Part shown: piece by piece, positions 1-10,682 of the stretch
How positions within the stretch are numbered: the first letter of the stretch is position 1
Layout of the letters: every line of letters begins with the position of its first letter
DNA from: Nymphaea colorata
Lineage: Eukaryota > Streptophyta > Magnoliopsida > Nymphaeales > Nymphaeaceae
Assembly: GCF_008831285.2 (NCBI RefSeq)
Contig: NW_022204508.1
Coordinates: 434,001 to 498,000, forward strand
Direction: 5' to 3'
Length of the DNA stretch: 64,000 nt
The notes under the pieces: generated by a model
Databases searched by the model: none
Told to the model about the DNA's origin: nothing
What the model saw: the letters and a program-made list of their open reading frames with translations, nothing else
Made by a program: the position numbers and the translations under genes

Positions 1-1015
1 GGAGTGTGATGGAGGCTAGACATTGCTAGACCAAGGTGATTCTACGGTGAATGAGAGGACGTTAGCCTACCAGTCTTGCTGCAACCAAAGCATGCTTCTG
101 CAAAAAGTGCAGTTGCAGGATCGACATGGAAGAGTGACAGCTGACAATATGATTAATGAAACCCAGAGGCTGAGTCAAAAAGCTGAAGCAACTACCAAAC
201 TCTAGCAATCTGCTGCGGGGAGGTAGTGTCAAAGATGATGAAATCGTCTGCATATTGAATGACGGAGAAACAGAAAAAGCTAGGGAGTGGCAACACATCA
301 AAAAAGTTAGAATCTGACGAAGACTTGAAGAGGGTAGCAAAAGCTTCAGCAACAAGGTTAAAGGGAAGCGGAGGAAGGGGACAGCCCTCACGATGCCCAT
401 GATGCAATGAGTAGAACTGACCGACAGACTCATTAAAGGAAATGGCCATCTGAGCCCTGACAACTGGTCCAAAGTCGAACTCATGGAGGAGGAAGAAGAG
501 GAAATCTCAGCTGACCGAATGAAAAGCTTTCGCGATATCAATTTTAAGGATAAATGATGGAGAGCGGGAAGAGTAGATGCAATGGACAACCTCATTTGCT
601 AAGAAGACTTGTGATGGAAGACATGACAAGATAGAGACAGGAAGCAAGAAGTCTTGCCATAAGCTTAATAATGAGTGCCAAGGATAGAGATAGGGCAAAG
701 GTCTCAAATACTGGAGGCGTTTGCCCTCTTAGGAATAAGAACACAGACAGCTCTGTTAAATTCCCCAAAGGGGATGGAGTTGGTACCAAACTCTTGAAAG
801 AAGACCATGAAATCAGGATGGTAACAGTGCCACAAGACTCAGAAGAATTCAAGAGGAAACCATTCGATACCAAGCGACTTGCCAGCCTTGAGGGCCCAAA
901 CTGCTGCCTTAATATCGTCAAGTTGAAAGGCATGCTCAAGTCTGAGCACAAGTGAGACCGATAAAATGTGAAAAGGAAGCCGGACGAGGATAGCAAAGAT
1001 CTGCAGTGATAATCA
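1..1015 (-). pseudogene. LINE (L1-type) reverse-transcriptase fragment, copy A
   Basis: On the minus strand this reads as a plant L1-type non-LTR retrotransposon reverse transcriptase in at least three broken frames. From right to left I can follow a DIKAAVWAL...GKSLGMEWFPLEFF block, FNRAVCVLIPKRANASSI, an LKIDIAKAFHSVSW-like palm motif (about 507-600), GCPLPPLPFNLVAEAF, and the catalytic YADD at 243-254. Beyond YADD, LLQLFDSASGFH matches the usual post-catalytic segment. Frameshifts and stops make it non-functional, and it runs off the left edge of the window. No endonuclease domain or poly(A) tail is visible. Bases from about 602 rightward recur in copy B at 44041-44565. The part containing YADD is present only here. 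Family assignment comes from motif order; the exact clade is inferred. Confidence 0.8.
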
Positions 1016-3010
1016 CTTAAATTGGTAAGCTTTTCTGAGCCTTTAACTATAAAATTCAGATTCCATATACCTTACGGCATGGAAATATGTATAGTTAGAG
1101 TGCACATTTGTCAGGTACGCATGAAAGAAGCTAATTTTAAGCTATTGGCAGTACAGCTTACATATGGAACTAAATCACCACCTCCCCCATCTATTGGAAC
1201 CAGCCATAAAAAGAAGGTGACCGTTTATTTGACTCAGACAAATGTGTATGTGATGAATTAAGAAGAAAAATATGGGTATACATACATTTGCTTTGGGACA
1301 GATCGATTATCGTTGCAGGCTATGAAATAGACCTGTAAAGTACCATTTGATTGCAAGAACAACGGTTCTTAAAACACTTGTCCTTAGAATAAGTGTCCTA
1401 AGAACAAAGAGTTCATGTCCATATGAACAAGTTGTAATTCTGTATAGTGTTTAGTGTTTGCTTGCAACGACAGAATTTTCAACATGTGACGTTTTACCAT
1501 ATATATTCTCTCTCTCTCTCTCACTCTTTCTCAAAAGCACATTATAAAACATGTGAACTAATAAACATATTCTTTTTCGATATAAAAAATTCACATACGA
1601 CAAAGAAAAATATTTTTTTAAAACATATTAAAAATATAAGCCTATTAAAATTCATTTTTTTTTCTCTCTACACACGGTTGACTTAAAATCAACATAAAAT
1701 GAAAGAAAATACTTAAGAAAATATGTAAAAAAAACATGCAATCCTATAAAATACTCTCTCTCTTGGTCTTTGTCTTTCTATCTCTATAAATACAATTGAC
1801 CTAAAATTTAGATACAATAAAAGAAAATGCACAATAAAAGATGTAAAAGATACATGAGCCAAAAAAATTACTTATCTGCCATGGTCTGCTTTCAAACTTT
1901 AGACCGTTTAAAGTAATACTGGATGGCTTTTTATTTTTTATTTTTTTTCATACAACTTCTGCCATGATTTAACTGCGATCCACTTCAAGATCGGTTGTCA
2001 ATGTTTCACCAAACTGAAAGCCATTATAGGGAGATCCTATTTGAAATTTTCTAAAAATATTCATGATTGCCAATGAACATGGCTATATGAGAGTGTGTCG
2101 TTTGGCTGTCCATCTCATAAACTTACCACGAATTTTTCTTTCTTCTAATTTTACAAAAAATTTTCTAGTATTCTGAATTGAGGATGGGCAGGACCCATGC
2201 ATGCAAAGCAAAATATTATTGATATGACTGCTGTCCAAGTCTGAACCTCGTAATTCATTATATACCAAAGATGAAAGGCCTCAAATTTATATATTGTTTT
2301 GTGCCCGTGCAGAAAAAAGAGACACAAGCCATCAAACTCTTAATTCTCTCTAAATTAAATGCCCCAAGCAGAACGCTCACAAACTTGCATGAACACGGTG
2401 CCATTAATTGAATTGAGAGGTACTTAGATGCACTTTCCACAAAAGAAGAATGAAACAGGTGATACTACAGTTCATTTTACAATGAAAATTCCCATCATAT
2501 TCTGCTTTTCTAGACGTCTCCAAATTCTGAATATGCACAATCAATTGTAGTAGATGCAGGAAGTGGAACCAGAAGAGGAAAACTGAGGCATAAGGCCTCT
2601 AAAGACTCCCCACATTTGTATGACTTGAAATGAAAAACAAAATTTGTATACATATCAAATTGATCATTTTCAGTATACAATGTCAACCTTTTCAATATAC
2701 ATTGTCAGTGGACATGAGCCGGTGGACAAGATCAAATGGAGATGGTAACGCTCTGTCATGGACATTGGGCAGATTGAAGCCAATGATCCAGGATCATTGT
2801 GAAGGTTCACGCAAGAGATAGAGAAGCAAAAATAAATTTGCTTACAAATGCCAAATGTGGACCAGATGAACTAAAATACAAATCAGAATTTCAGCAAACA
2901 CATCATATGCACAGAAAAGAAAACACCTTCTCAGCATCAAATCATATGCACCAACCACCTCAAGCTTATGAGATACAATGGAATTAAACTAAAAAAATAT
3001 AAAAAAGGGA
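1016..3010. other. AT-rich non-coding spacer
   Basis: No supported gene. The stretch is AT-rich with short CT runs (about 1506-1530, 1750-1760) and many stops in all frames. Copy B repeats it closely at 44566-46560, with small indels. The reading frames here start at non-ATG codons or are short and show no recognisable domain. Confidence 0.6.
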
Positions 3011-3059
3011 AATACGTGCCAATTTAAGTTTTAAATGTCCTTGTTGAAGAACTGATGGA

Positions 3060-3400
3060 TTGAGATCTTGAACCAGATTCAACTTATTGTTTATGTGGAA
3101 GAAATGAAGAAGGTGAACACTACTTGTTCCTCGTTATTTTCATTTTCATTTACTGCAGTGGCTAAAACTTGCGCCTCTAGGCTACCCGATACTATTTCCA
3201 TAACTAAAATAAACAGGTATGGGAATAGCGGATCTCCTTAGGGAAGACCTGGTTTAAGATGCAACCAAGCTCCCTCCCTCCCACTGATGAGATGGTCTGA
3301 GGAAACCGACGTGACTAGTACCTTAAATTTGAGAGACCTGGCATTGGCTGAAACCCAAATGCCGCAGGGCCCCGTTCTTTTTGGTCCCCCGACTTAATAC
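3060..3400 (-). pseudogene. Short LINE reverse-transcriptase remnant, copy A
   Basis: Minus-strand translation around 3190-3250 gives GLP-stop-GDPLFPYLFILVMEIV. This matches the conserved GLRQGDPLSPYLFxLVME motif of plant L1-type reverse transcriptases. Upstream on that strand, WVSANARSLKFKVLVTSVSS resembles the preceding palm segment. The Q of RQGDP is a stop codon (TAA here, TAG in the copy at 46600-46960). The match lasts only about 110 residues, so this is a dead fragment. It is separate from the LINE at the window edge because it carries the same protein region again with different sequence. Confidence 0.6.
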
Positions 3401-4116
3401 TCTGCTGCCATTTAAATGTAGTTTAAAACCCTCACTCACCAGAGAAAGTTGAGTGCGGTACGATGCAAAAGAGAAAAAGGTATTTTTGTAATTCTGAAAA
3501 GAAATATTTTTCATTTTTTATTTTTATTTTATTTTATTTGTATCATGTAAACTAAAGATATTTTAATCACAAAATTAGTGCACTAGTATAACACATATAA
3601 CCAAATTTTCACACTCACACCATCCATTGCCATAATTGCGACCCCTTCCTCATCCTGGACGACCAGGAATTTGTTGTGGGCTGTAAAAAAAAGTGACATT
3701 AATTAACACGGATTTCAATTTCATGTACAAATAATCGCGAGAACGACCAATTTATATAAAAGCAATTGTTGTTTGATTGGCGCATGAGCTGTGTTCACGA
3801 GAACAATGAATAATTTATCTATTTATTTACTTTTAATGAAATAATACTAATGACACATGGGTGAAATAATATATAACATGTATTATTATATTTTAAATGT
3901 TACTCAGTTCATTATTAGTATAATTTTAGGGCTTGTTTGGTTTCAAATCTAGAAATCTTTTCTTGTTTTTCACTTCAGATTCTGTAAAAATGATGCTTTA
4001 ATGTGTACGTGTATATCCATAAGATCGGTGTTAGTTTACTGTAGATATATCTCTTAATAATGAAATATTGAGCTAGTAAGTGGTCTGGTTTGTGTTCGGA
4101 TCTACCTTAACAGACC
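3401..4116. other. AT-rich spacer
   Basis: No gene recognised. It contains TTATTTTATTTT-type low complexity near 3510-3540. The string GGGCTTGTTTGGTTTC near 3930 resembles a Tourist/Harbinger terminus, but I found no partner end. The stretch is conserved in copy B (46961-47661). Confidence 0.5.
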
Positions 4117-4335
4117 TTGTCCTTGGACAGAATTTTTGAAAGTGCCCTTCCAGATCAAAACATTATTGGTGCGCTGGAAAATATTCAACATTTACATGTA
4201 ATCAAGTTGGATAATATTATAGTCAGGGGTTCAAGGCTTGCTCTTTGTTGCGGGTTCGGTCATATGACTAAATTATGCGCCAGGTGTGAGTTTGATTATG
4301 ACAGCCATTCAGTTTTCTTTACCCAACTTGACTAA
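4117..4335 (+). other. Conserved 72-codon open frame with knuckle-like motif
   Basis: The frame runs 72 codons to a TGA? no: to a TAG/TAA-class stop after FFTQLD and is retained in copy B (47662-47880) with only two amino-acid changes (A to S, I to V). Its first codon is TTG, so it has no proper ATG start and is probably an internal piece of something larger. The segment LALCCGFGHMTKLC resembles the CxxCGxxGHxxxxC zinc knuckle of plant retroelement ORF1/gag proteins, but the first cysteine is missing. Both coding differences between copies are amino-acid changing, so there is no sign of purifying selection. Most likely a retroelement ORF1 scrap; low confidence. Confidence 0.25.
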
Positions 4336-4779
4336 AAATTTGTTTCCTGGATACAGAAATATTGAGATTTTAATTTGCTGACGCATTTTCTTCCCTAACT
4401 TTATATATAACAACAATTTAGTTTCGCTGTTGTATGTTTTAAGGTAGATCAAAGGGTTCAGCCAAGATGACTAAATCATTTCAAATGCTCTCCTGCTTGT
4501 CTCACGTTTGCTGAAAACAGTTGCAAACTATTGACTCTTTCACATTCTCTATACTTGGTGATGGAAAACATGACAAAAAAAAATTGCTAGAACCAAATCA
4601 AACAAGGGGAGAGAGAGAGCGAAAGGAGCCGATGAAATGCAAATTTGCATATTTAAAGAATAGATTAGTTACAATCTGTCACCGATTTTAAAAGCTACAT
4701 GCATTTCAAACAATTTAAAATGAATAAAAAATGTTCAGCAGCATGATAGAGCAGATGATGGAGTGCAGGATATCATCTC
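4336..4779. other. 3' flank of LRR pseudogene 1
   Basis: Non-coding. The part from about 4560 to 4700 is the reverse complement of sequence that follows the plus-strand LRR locus (30630-30740 and again 31055-31170), sharing the TTTGCATTTCATCGGCTC-like string and the 'CGGTGACAGATTGTAACT' string. It is therefore a conserved 3' UTR or downstream flank of this LRR family rather than random spacer. Confidence 0.55.
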
Positions 4780-6490
4780 CTATCGTCTAACCTTTCCCTA
4801 AGATAGTCCTTTAAATGCTGCAGCAGATGGAGTGCAAGACATGATCAGTTGCTTTGCATCCGTAGGACATGTTCCTGCTGCATCATTTTGTTGGGAAGTA
4901 ACATCATTGACGTCCATTAGAGACTTGAGATTTGGGAAGTCTTTAAGAGATAACCGTCTCAGTTTCCAGAGGCATTGCCAGTGGCCTCCCAAACTGATGT
5001 CCTCAGTAAAACCTTGTAGGTGCAATTCCTCCAGTTGGGAGAGAGCCCACACCCATTTAGGCACCCTTCCCCATTTGAGCTCTTCAACCCTCGAGTCTAT
5101 CAAAGTCAGATCCTTGAGGAAGGGTAGAAATGTTGATAGCTGATCTGGTGGCAATGACAGCGTTGATTCCATAGCTGCCCCATCCAAGAGCATCAGATTG
5201 AGGTTGGGCAGGTGCTGAAGCAATTTCTACTCCAATCTTGCATTTGGGCAATTCAACACTGTCAGGGCATGGAGCCGAGTCGCTTGACCGTCATGCCCCG
5301 GCAGCTCGGATAGAGCATAAATCAATTCTTGTGTCTGCATCTTTGGACTGTTCTAAAATTCCACCTCTCTTAAGCATGGCATAAAAGTTACTGTTGCTAA
5401 TTCCCTTGATCCAGCTGCTGGCCATCCTTCCCAGTTGGGCAATTTCCATGCTCTCAGATCGTAAAGTGAAGGAAGGTGAACATCAGCTACTTGCTCTAAC
5501 CTCTCACAATATTTCACCTCCAACCACTCCAAGGCACGCATGTTAGCGAGAGTCTTGAACTTATAACATCCATACACATCCAACCACTTGAGAGCAGGCA
5601 TGCCATGTGATAATTGCTCGAGGCTGCCACATCCTTCCACCTGCAACCAGTCCAAGTTGGGCAAGTCACCAATCGTGTTGAGTCCATCATAGCTCCAAAT
5701 TTTTAAGGACTTTAGCATAGGCATGCTCGGCAATTCGCACAGTGTAGGGCAGGTGTTGACCTCCAACTTCTCCAATGAATATGATTTAATTCCTATCACT
5801 GTTGCCCACAATGGGCAACATTGGAGCCGTAATGTCTGCAGCTCCACATAGTTGGTGTCCAAATACCACACAGGCCTTTCACCTTTATAATCACAAATTG
5901 CCAAGCTCTCTATGCCATGTGGAGATTCCAAAGCCTCCAGCAAACCCTTCTGTTCCGAAGCACTGCCCACTATGTCATTTTTTCCCACCTTGAAATCTAA
6001 TTCCACACCAATTAGCTCGTGATTCTCCTTAAGATGTGTGCCTTTTGCATCAATTACTTTCACCCTTTCCCCTTCCAAACGTTCTATTGACAAGTACCCC
6101 TTTAGTTTGTTCAAGTCTTTCAGTTCCCTAATATTTCATCCCCTTATGTCCCCTTTGCCATCACATACAAGAAACCTTTTTAAGGTCCATAAATTGGTAA
6201 GCTTCCCCAAGCCTTCGGCTATAAAAAGTTTCCCAAACCTTCGGCTATAAAATTCAAACATGTTGCATGTTCAAGCCCAAGATACCTCTAGTTGCAGAGT
6301 TCTTCCATTTCGTTGGGCAGCTATTCAATTTCACTATGATTTAAATTCAATGTTTGCAGGTTCTAGAGTCTACCGATTGAATTGGGCAACTGTCTCACAT
6401 CAGAAAAGCTTAGATCAAGATATTTTAGAAGTGAAAGGTTTTGAATGGGAGTTTGGTAGCTCATGTATCTGACATTTCATCAAGTCGATT
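4780..6490 (-). pseudogene. LRR region of CNL-type resistance gene, pseudogene 1 (copy A)
   Basis: Two long frames, 6114-5353 and 5223-4798, encode the leucine-rich-repeat end of a plant NB-ARC-LRR protein. Visible in order are a degraded start (ALLKYLDLS-type LRRs and an LxxLRTLKRFLVCDGKGDIRG segment, about 6490-6130), LNKLKGYLSIERLEGE, and WYLDTNYVELQTLRLQCCP. These are followed by LRRs of about 21 residues built on MPALKWLDVYGC, and the C-terminal WVWALSQLEELHLQGF and ISLGGHWQCLWKLRRLSL segments. There is no NB-ARC or coiled-coil upstream; homology stops near 6490. Lesions include a stop after LREVEF that is CAG in copy B, a stop after ARLE shared with copy B, and frame breaks near 6120 and 6250. 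It is not expected to make a functional receptor. Confidence 0.88.
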
Positions 6491-7014
6491 TAATATAAAA
6501 AGTCATCCAGCCCTCGGCTTCAATCAAATTGCTGCTTATTTTGTCCTGTCTGTGTCTGCCATTCAAATGAATTTTCCCTTCAGTAGTGGTGTGACCCGTT
6601 TCCCTCTTCAATCTGGTGAAATATGTTTATAATAATATGGAACATAGGGAAATACTCAATCACACATTTTTTTACTAAGTTATGCTAAAGAAGAAGTTAA
6701 ATTATTTAATTTACTAGCAGTTAAATAAATCTGAAGGAAAGAATCCCCAACCCAAGCCTTCTAAATCTCTTAGAGTTCCTCTTTTCAGGTTTGTCAGATT
6801 TCGTGTTAATGCTCTTGTTTATCAGATTTTGTAAATTTTGCATATTCAATCTTCAACTCACATTTATTTTGATATTGAATGTGACCAAATGCTGCTGCAA
6901 GCAATTTGCTGGACTTTAGAGTCAAATTTGGGCTTGGTCACAAAAGTAAATATTGAATCCATTAAACCATATCCAACATTTGTCATAATGTTAAGATTGG
7001 CATAAAGTCACATG
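6491..7014. other. Spacer upstream of LRR pseudogene 1
   Basis: No gene recognised. Conserved in copy B (49990-50500). The LRR family homology ends abruptly at the right edge of pseudogene 1, so this is not the missing NB-ARC region. Confidence 0.5.
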
Positions 7015-7030
7015 AGAGTGTGTGTGTGTG

Positions 7031-7063
<33 letters not shown>

Positions 7064-7245
7064 GTATATATTAATCTCTTTCTGTCTATCCTACATTTGC
7101 CTCTCTCTCTTTCTGTGTGTCTCCCTCCCCCCCCTCTCTCTTGGCTTGTCTGTCTCTTTTTACAATATAAATAAGGTTGATCTACTATATAACTTTTCTT
7201 ATGAATAAGGTTGATCTTTGCTGGCTCTCTCTCTCTCTCTCTATA
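7015..7245. repeat. Compound GT / AT / CT microsatellites
   Basis: A (GT)n run at 7018-7031 passes into (TA)n at 7032-7070, then CT-rich sequence with (CT)n at 7101-7145 and 7225-7242. In copy B the (AT)n-(AG)n junction at about 50505-50552 is separated from the CT tract by about 1.65 kb of other sequence. This position is therefore an indel hotspot between the copies. Confidence 0.9.
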
Positions 7246-7254
7246 CATAAATGC

Positions 7255-8140
7255 AACATTGATCCATGACTGCTGCTAAATAAATCCAGAAGAAAACCTC
7301 AACCCCAATCTTCTACGTCACCTGGATTTCACTGACAATTAGGAAAAAAAAAAGAACATTAGAGGCGAAGTGCGCTCATGCAGGGGTAAGCTAATAAAAT
7401 AAGAATGATATTAAAGTAAAGATGAAAAACTTCCTAAATCACATCGTAACTAGTGTAACATGGTGCCGGATATATATTTACCACAGTGGCACGTGATCAC
7501 TTAATACCATTCAGTTATTTAGACCCCGATCTAGTAATCAAGAACATATTGATAGTCTTTTTTCCAGACTGTGATTCATTTTTTAAAATAGAAATTATTT
7601 GTTTTAATATTGTCTGCAGTAATTATTTTTCTTGCTTTAAAATATTAAAAAAAACAAATACCAATAACTTGAAAGACTTGTCAGAGTTATAGAAGAAATT
7701 ACGGCAGTGATGAGAATAATGTGAGAACCCAAATCAGATTGTTGACTATCCTTACGTCTCTTAGTTGTCCAATATGTAGTTTCTAGGTAGAATATTTCCT
7801 TCTTGCTTTCTTCTTATTCTTCTCCTTTCAACAGAATCTGATTAGTCAAATTGAAATTTAATTTCGCAAAGTAGAGAAACTAAATAGCATTTCATGTCCG
7901 CCTGTGATAATTCTATAAAATTCATGACCATGGCAATTTACTCTACCATCTCCTAGAGAGGAAGCCTGAGCAATACTATACCATAGTTGGTCAGACTGAC
8001 CGGCCAGTGAAAGTATGAATGTTAGTTCAATTCTTATAGCTGTTATTTCTTTAAATTGCAAAAAATGGATGTGTGTGTTCTCCCCTCCAAATTTTTCCAA
8101 AGCAGCATATTTTGACAAATTTACAACAAATTTCAATGAG
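7255..8140. repeat. Spacer block with diverged paralogue at 20220-22030
   Basis: Segments of this block recur, more diverged, upstream of the large NB-ARC-LRR pseudogene: 7265-7320 with 20218-20275, 7340-7420 with 21225-21305, 7540-7580 with 21488-21535, and 7850-8060 with 21780-21990. In the second place about 0.9 kb related to 15505-16280 sits between the first two segments. The block is non-coding and looks like the ancestral upstream spacer of the resistance-gene unit. Confidence 0.65.
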
Positions 8141-9000
8141 TTTTAGTCCCAAACACTTTAATTTCCCCTAATTTGGATCATTTCTCCTTCGATTTGATGG
8201 TCAATTATTTTTATGACTCATTTGGAACTAAATTTCAGACTTTGAACCCAAGTTCAACCCAAATTTTGACTAATTTTATACTTCAGATCCAAAATCAAGT
8301 GTGGATCCAGTCTAAAAACACATGCAATGACCCAAAACAGATCCCTAAATCTAGATTTAGATCCAAATCCCCGCTCCAAAGCTAAAACAGATCGCTAGAT
8401 CCAAATCTCATCTTCATATCCAAAACAAATCCCTACATCCAAATCCATATCTAAATCCCAGTAACATTTCTGAAACAGATCCCTAGATCCATATCAAAGT
8501 TTTCAGATACAAAACAGGCTTTCAGATCAAAACATGGATCCAATATATCTGAATCTTGATCCAAATCCAAATTCTGTATCCATTTTATCCAAATTGAGCC
8601 TTTGGATCATATTTAGATCCAGTCTAGATCCAAGAATCCAAAATCTTGACCCAAATAGTTGTCTGAATCCAAACCCTTGGACAAATTCGAAATTTAGATC
8701 TCATTCCATGTTCTCATCTCAGTCCATATATAAATCTAATATTCAGATCTGAATCTGAATTTCATATCCAAATCCAAATGTATGACTCTAGATGCATTTT
8801 AAGCTTTTGATCTAGATCCAGATCGAAATCTGAGACGTAGGTCAATTTCCAAACCCAGATCCACATTTGAGTTTCAAATTTATTATTTGTATCCATTTCC
8901 AACTCCAAAATTATAAATTTGACAAACCCAAATATTTGGGTCTGGTTTTGGATCCAAATTTAAGTTGCAAATCCTTTCTAGGCTCAAGAATCGAAGCATT
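8140..9000. repeat. Degenerate GATCCAAAT-type short-repeat tract
   Basis: The strand is saturated with imperfect copies of a motif of roughly 8-12 bp (GATCCAAAT, AGATCCAAATC, TAGATCCA) at irregular spacing, so every frame is rich in S, N, P and I. It is absent from copy B, where sequence equivalent to 7987 joins sequence equivalent to 9206 directly. The reverse-complement type (TTTGGATC, GGATCTAGG) fills 35930-36560. Its class is unknown to me; it resembles decayed satellite or internal repeats of a large element. Confidence 0.75.
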
Positions 9001-9139
9001 ACGGCCATTTTCCAAAATGTCATTGATTTCTTGTTCAAAATCATCAGAATACCCTTGATTTTTTTAAGATAACTTTAAATTTCCAAAATGCCATTGATTT
9101 TCACTAAATATCCTTCATTTTTTCAAATGTACCCTCATT

Positions 9140-9600
9140 TTCTCAAAAAAAAAACCAAACTGCCCTGTCCCTGTTGTGGAGCCCACTTCTGCGTAGCAAG
9201 ACGTATTTGGTGCAGCAAGGCACTGTCAGGCCGTACCTAGAACGACAGGATATGCACAGGACCTGGCCAAGCCTAGCTTGGTATGGGTAGGCTAGGTCGC
9301 ACCAGGCTATACCGGCGGCCAGAACGCAAGCCTGGCTTAACCAGGTATGGCCCCGGCGGCTCAACAGGTCTCGCCTGATTCTGGCCAGGCCAGTCTAGGC
9401 CTGTCTGCGGCTAGCCAAGCTACGCCTGCAGCTGGCCATGCTAGGCTTACAGCCGGACAAAACAAGCCATGTGGCTGGCCTGAAGCACATTTTTAGGTCT
9501 GTTGTCTGCCGCTCAGCTAGGCCTAGCTTGCTGGGTGCTTGGGAATAGCTTGACCTTGGCACAGTCAAACTCTCGCTCAATTTTTTGAACAATTTTAACC
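9140..9600. repeat. GC-rich block built on GGCCAGGCCTAGC-like words
   Basis: This is a GC-rich island in AT-rich surroundings, with recurring GGCC, CCAGGC, GCTAGGC and AGCCAAGCTACGCC words in both orientations. It could fold extensively. It is conserved in copy B at 53150-53570. Open frames here have no recognisable protein similarity and arise from the lack of AT-rich stops. It probably belongs to the same repeat unit as the neighbouring TATA/CT-rich stretch. Confidence 0.6.
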
Positions 9601-10560
9601 TTATTAGGAAATTATGTAATTTGAAGCCAATAATAACTAATTAATAACTAATTATACTTAAAAAAATACTAAAATGTCATTGTGTCTTTTTCATGTATAA
9701 ATAATCATTCGTTTCTACCTTCTAATACATCATCAACCCCTTCGAGCCCTCTCTCTTTGTAAATACTTTTTCATTTCTACCTTCTAATATGCCTGACAAC
9801 CCCTTGAAGTCTTCCCTCTCCTACTCCAAACTTTCTTCTTATCCTCTTTTCACTTTAATATCTCTCTTCAGTGCTTCCTCATTTTCAATCTTGCGTATTT
9901 CTTCTTCTTCAATTTTTATAATCGAGGAGCTCATGAAAGGCTCTTGTCTACTTTCTTCAACTCATTGGAGTCCTCATTTGATGACCTTATTTGATAGTGG
10001 AAGCAAAGAAGTGATTTATTCTTCGACTTTATCAAGGTATGTTGATATTTTCTATTTTTTTTGACTTTTTGATTTCATGTCAAGCCAATGAATCCATAGA
10101 GATGGATTCGGAGAGAGAAGGATTTTTCTTAAAGCTTTGGAAATATGAACAATGCAAGTTTGTCTTTTTAATTCTCTCTTTCTTTATTTTCTTAAAAATC
10201 TGTCTTTTCAACTATCTCTTTTTTTGAAACTCTTTTTTTTTTTAAATTCTCTCTCTTTTAAATATCTTTCTCTCTCCCACTCTTTCTTTTAGGTTGCTCT
10301 CTCTTTAACCTCTCCAATTTTTACTTTCCTCTTCATTTGCTCTTTCTTTCAATCTCTATCTTTTCCTTTTTTGAACTTCCCTCTCTCACTCTTTTTACTT
10401 CTTTCTTTGTTTTTTGTGTTCTCCCTCTTCTTTAACTAATCTCTCATTTTCCCTCTCTTTTTTTTTCTAGTTTTCGTCTCTCTTTTATTAATCTCTCTTG
10501 TTAATGTCTCTCTCTTTAAATCTTTCTCTTTTGGAGTGATTACTATACTTTAAGCTCCTT
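9600..10560. repeat. LTR-like TATA region and long CT-rich tract
   Basis: A TATA box-like TATAAATAAT at 9696-9705 follows an AT-rich stretch. It precedes two near-copies of TTTCTACCTTCTAATA (9712, 9772) and a pyrimidine-rich transcribed-looking segment ending CAAGGTATGTTG near 10040, which resembles a splice donor. From 10180 to 10550 the strand is almost pure CT/T. The order GC-rich block, TATA, pyrimidine tract recalls the promoter and leader of a plant LTR retrotransposon, but I cannot find TG...CA ends or a primer-binding site. Copy B equivalent: 53570-54650. Confidence 0.4.
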
Positions 10561-10682
10561 GCTTAAATCCAAAGAAAGGGTGTGATGTAAATGGAGACAT
10601 GGCTACTGATGAACATTACACATACCATTTTATATTGAGCAAATATTAAGATAAGTTGGACCGATAACCTATTGTACATTAA

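Noticed and set aside
3365-3400. GGGCCCCGTTCTTTTTGG as a transposon end
   Set aside because: No partner end or target duplication; probably coincidence in a LINE fragment.
3925-4000. GGGCTTGTTTGGTTTC near 3930 (and 47474) as a Tourist/Harbinger end
   Set aside because: No matching inverted end or second TTA was found within the next kilobase.
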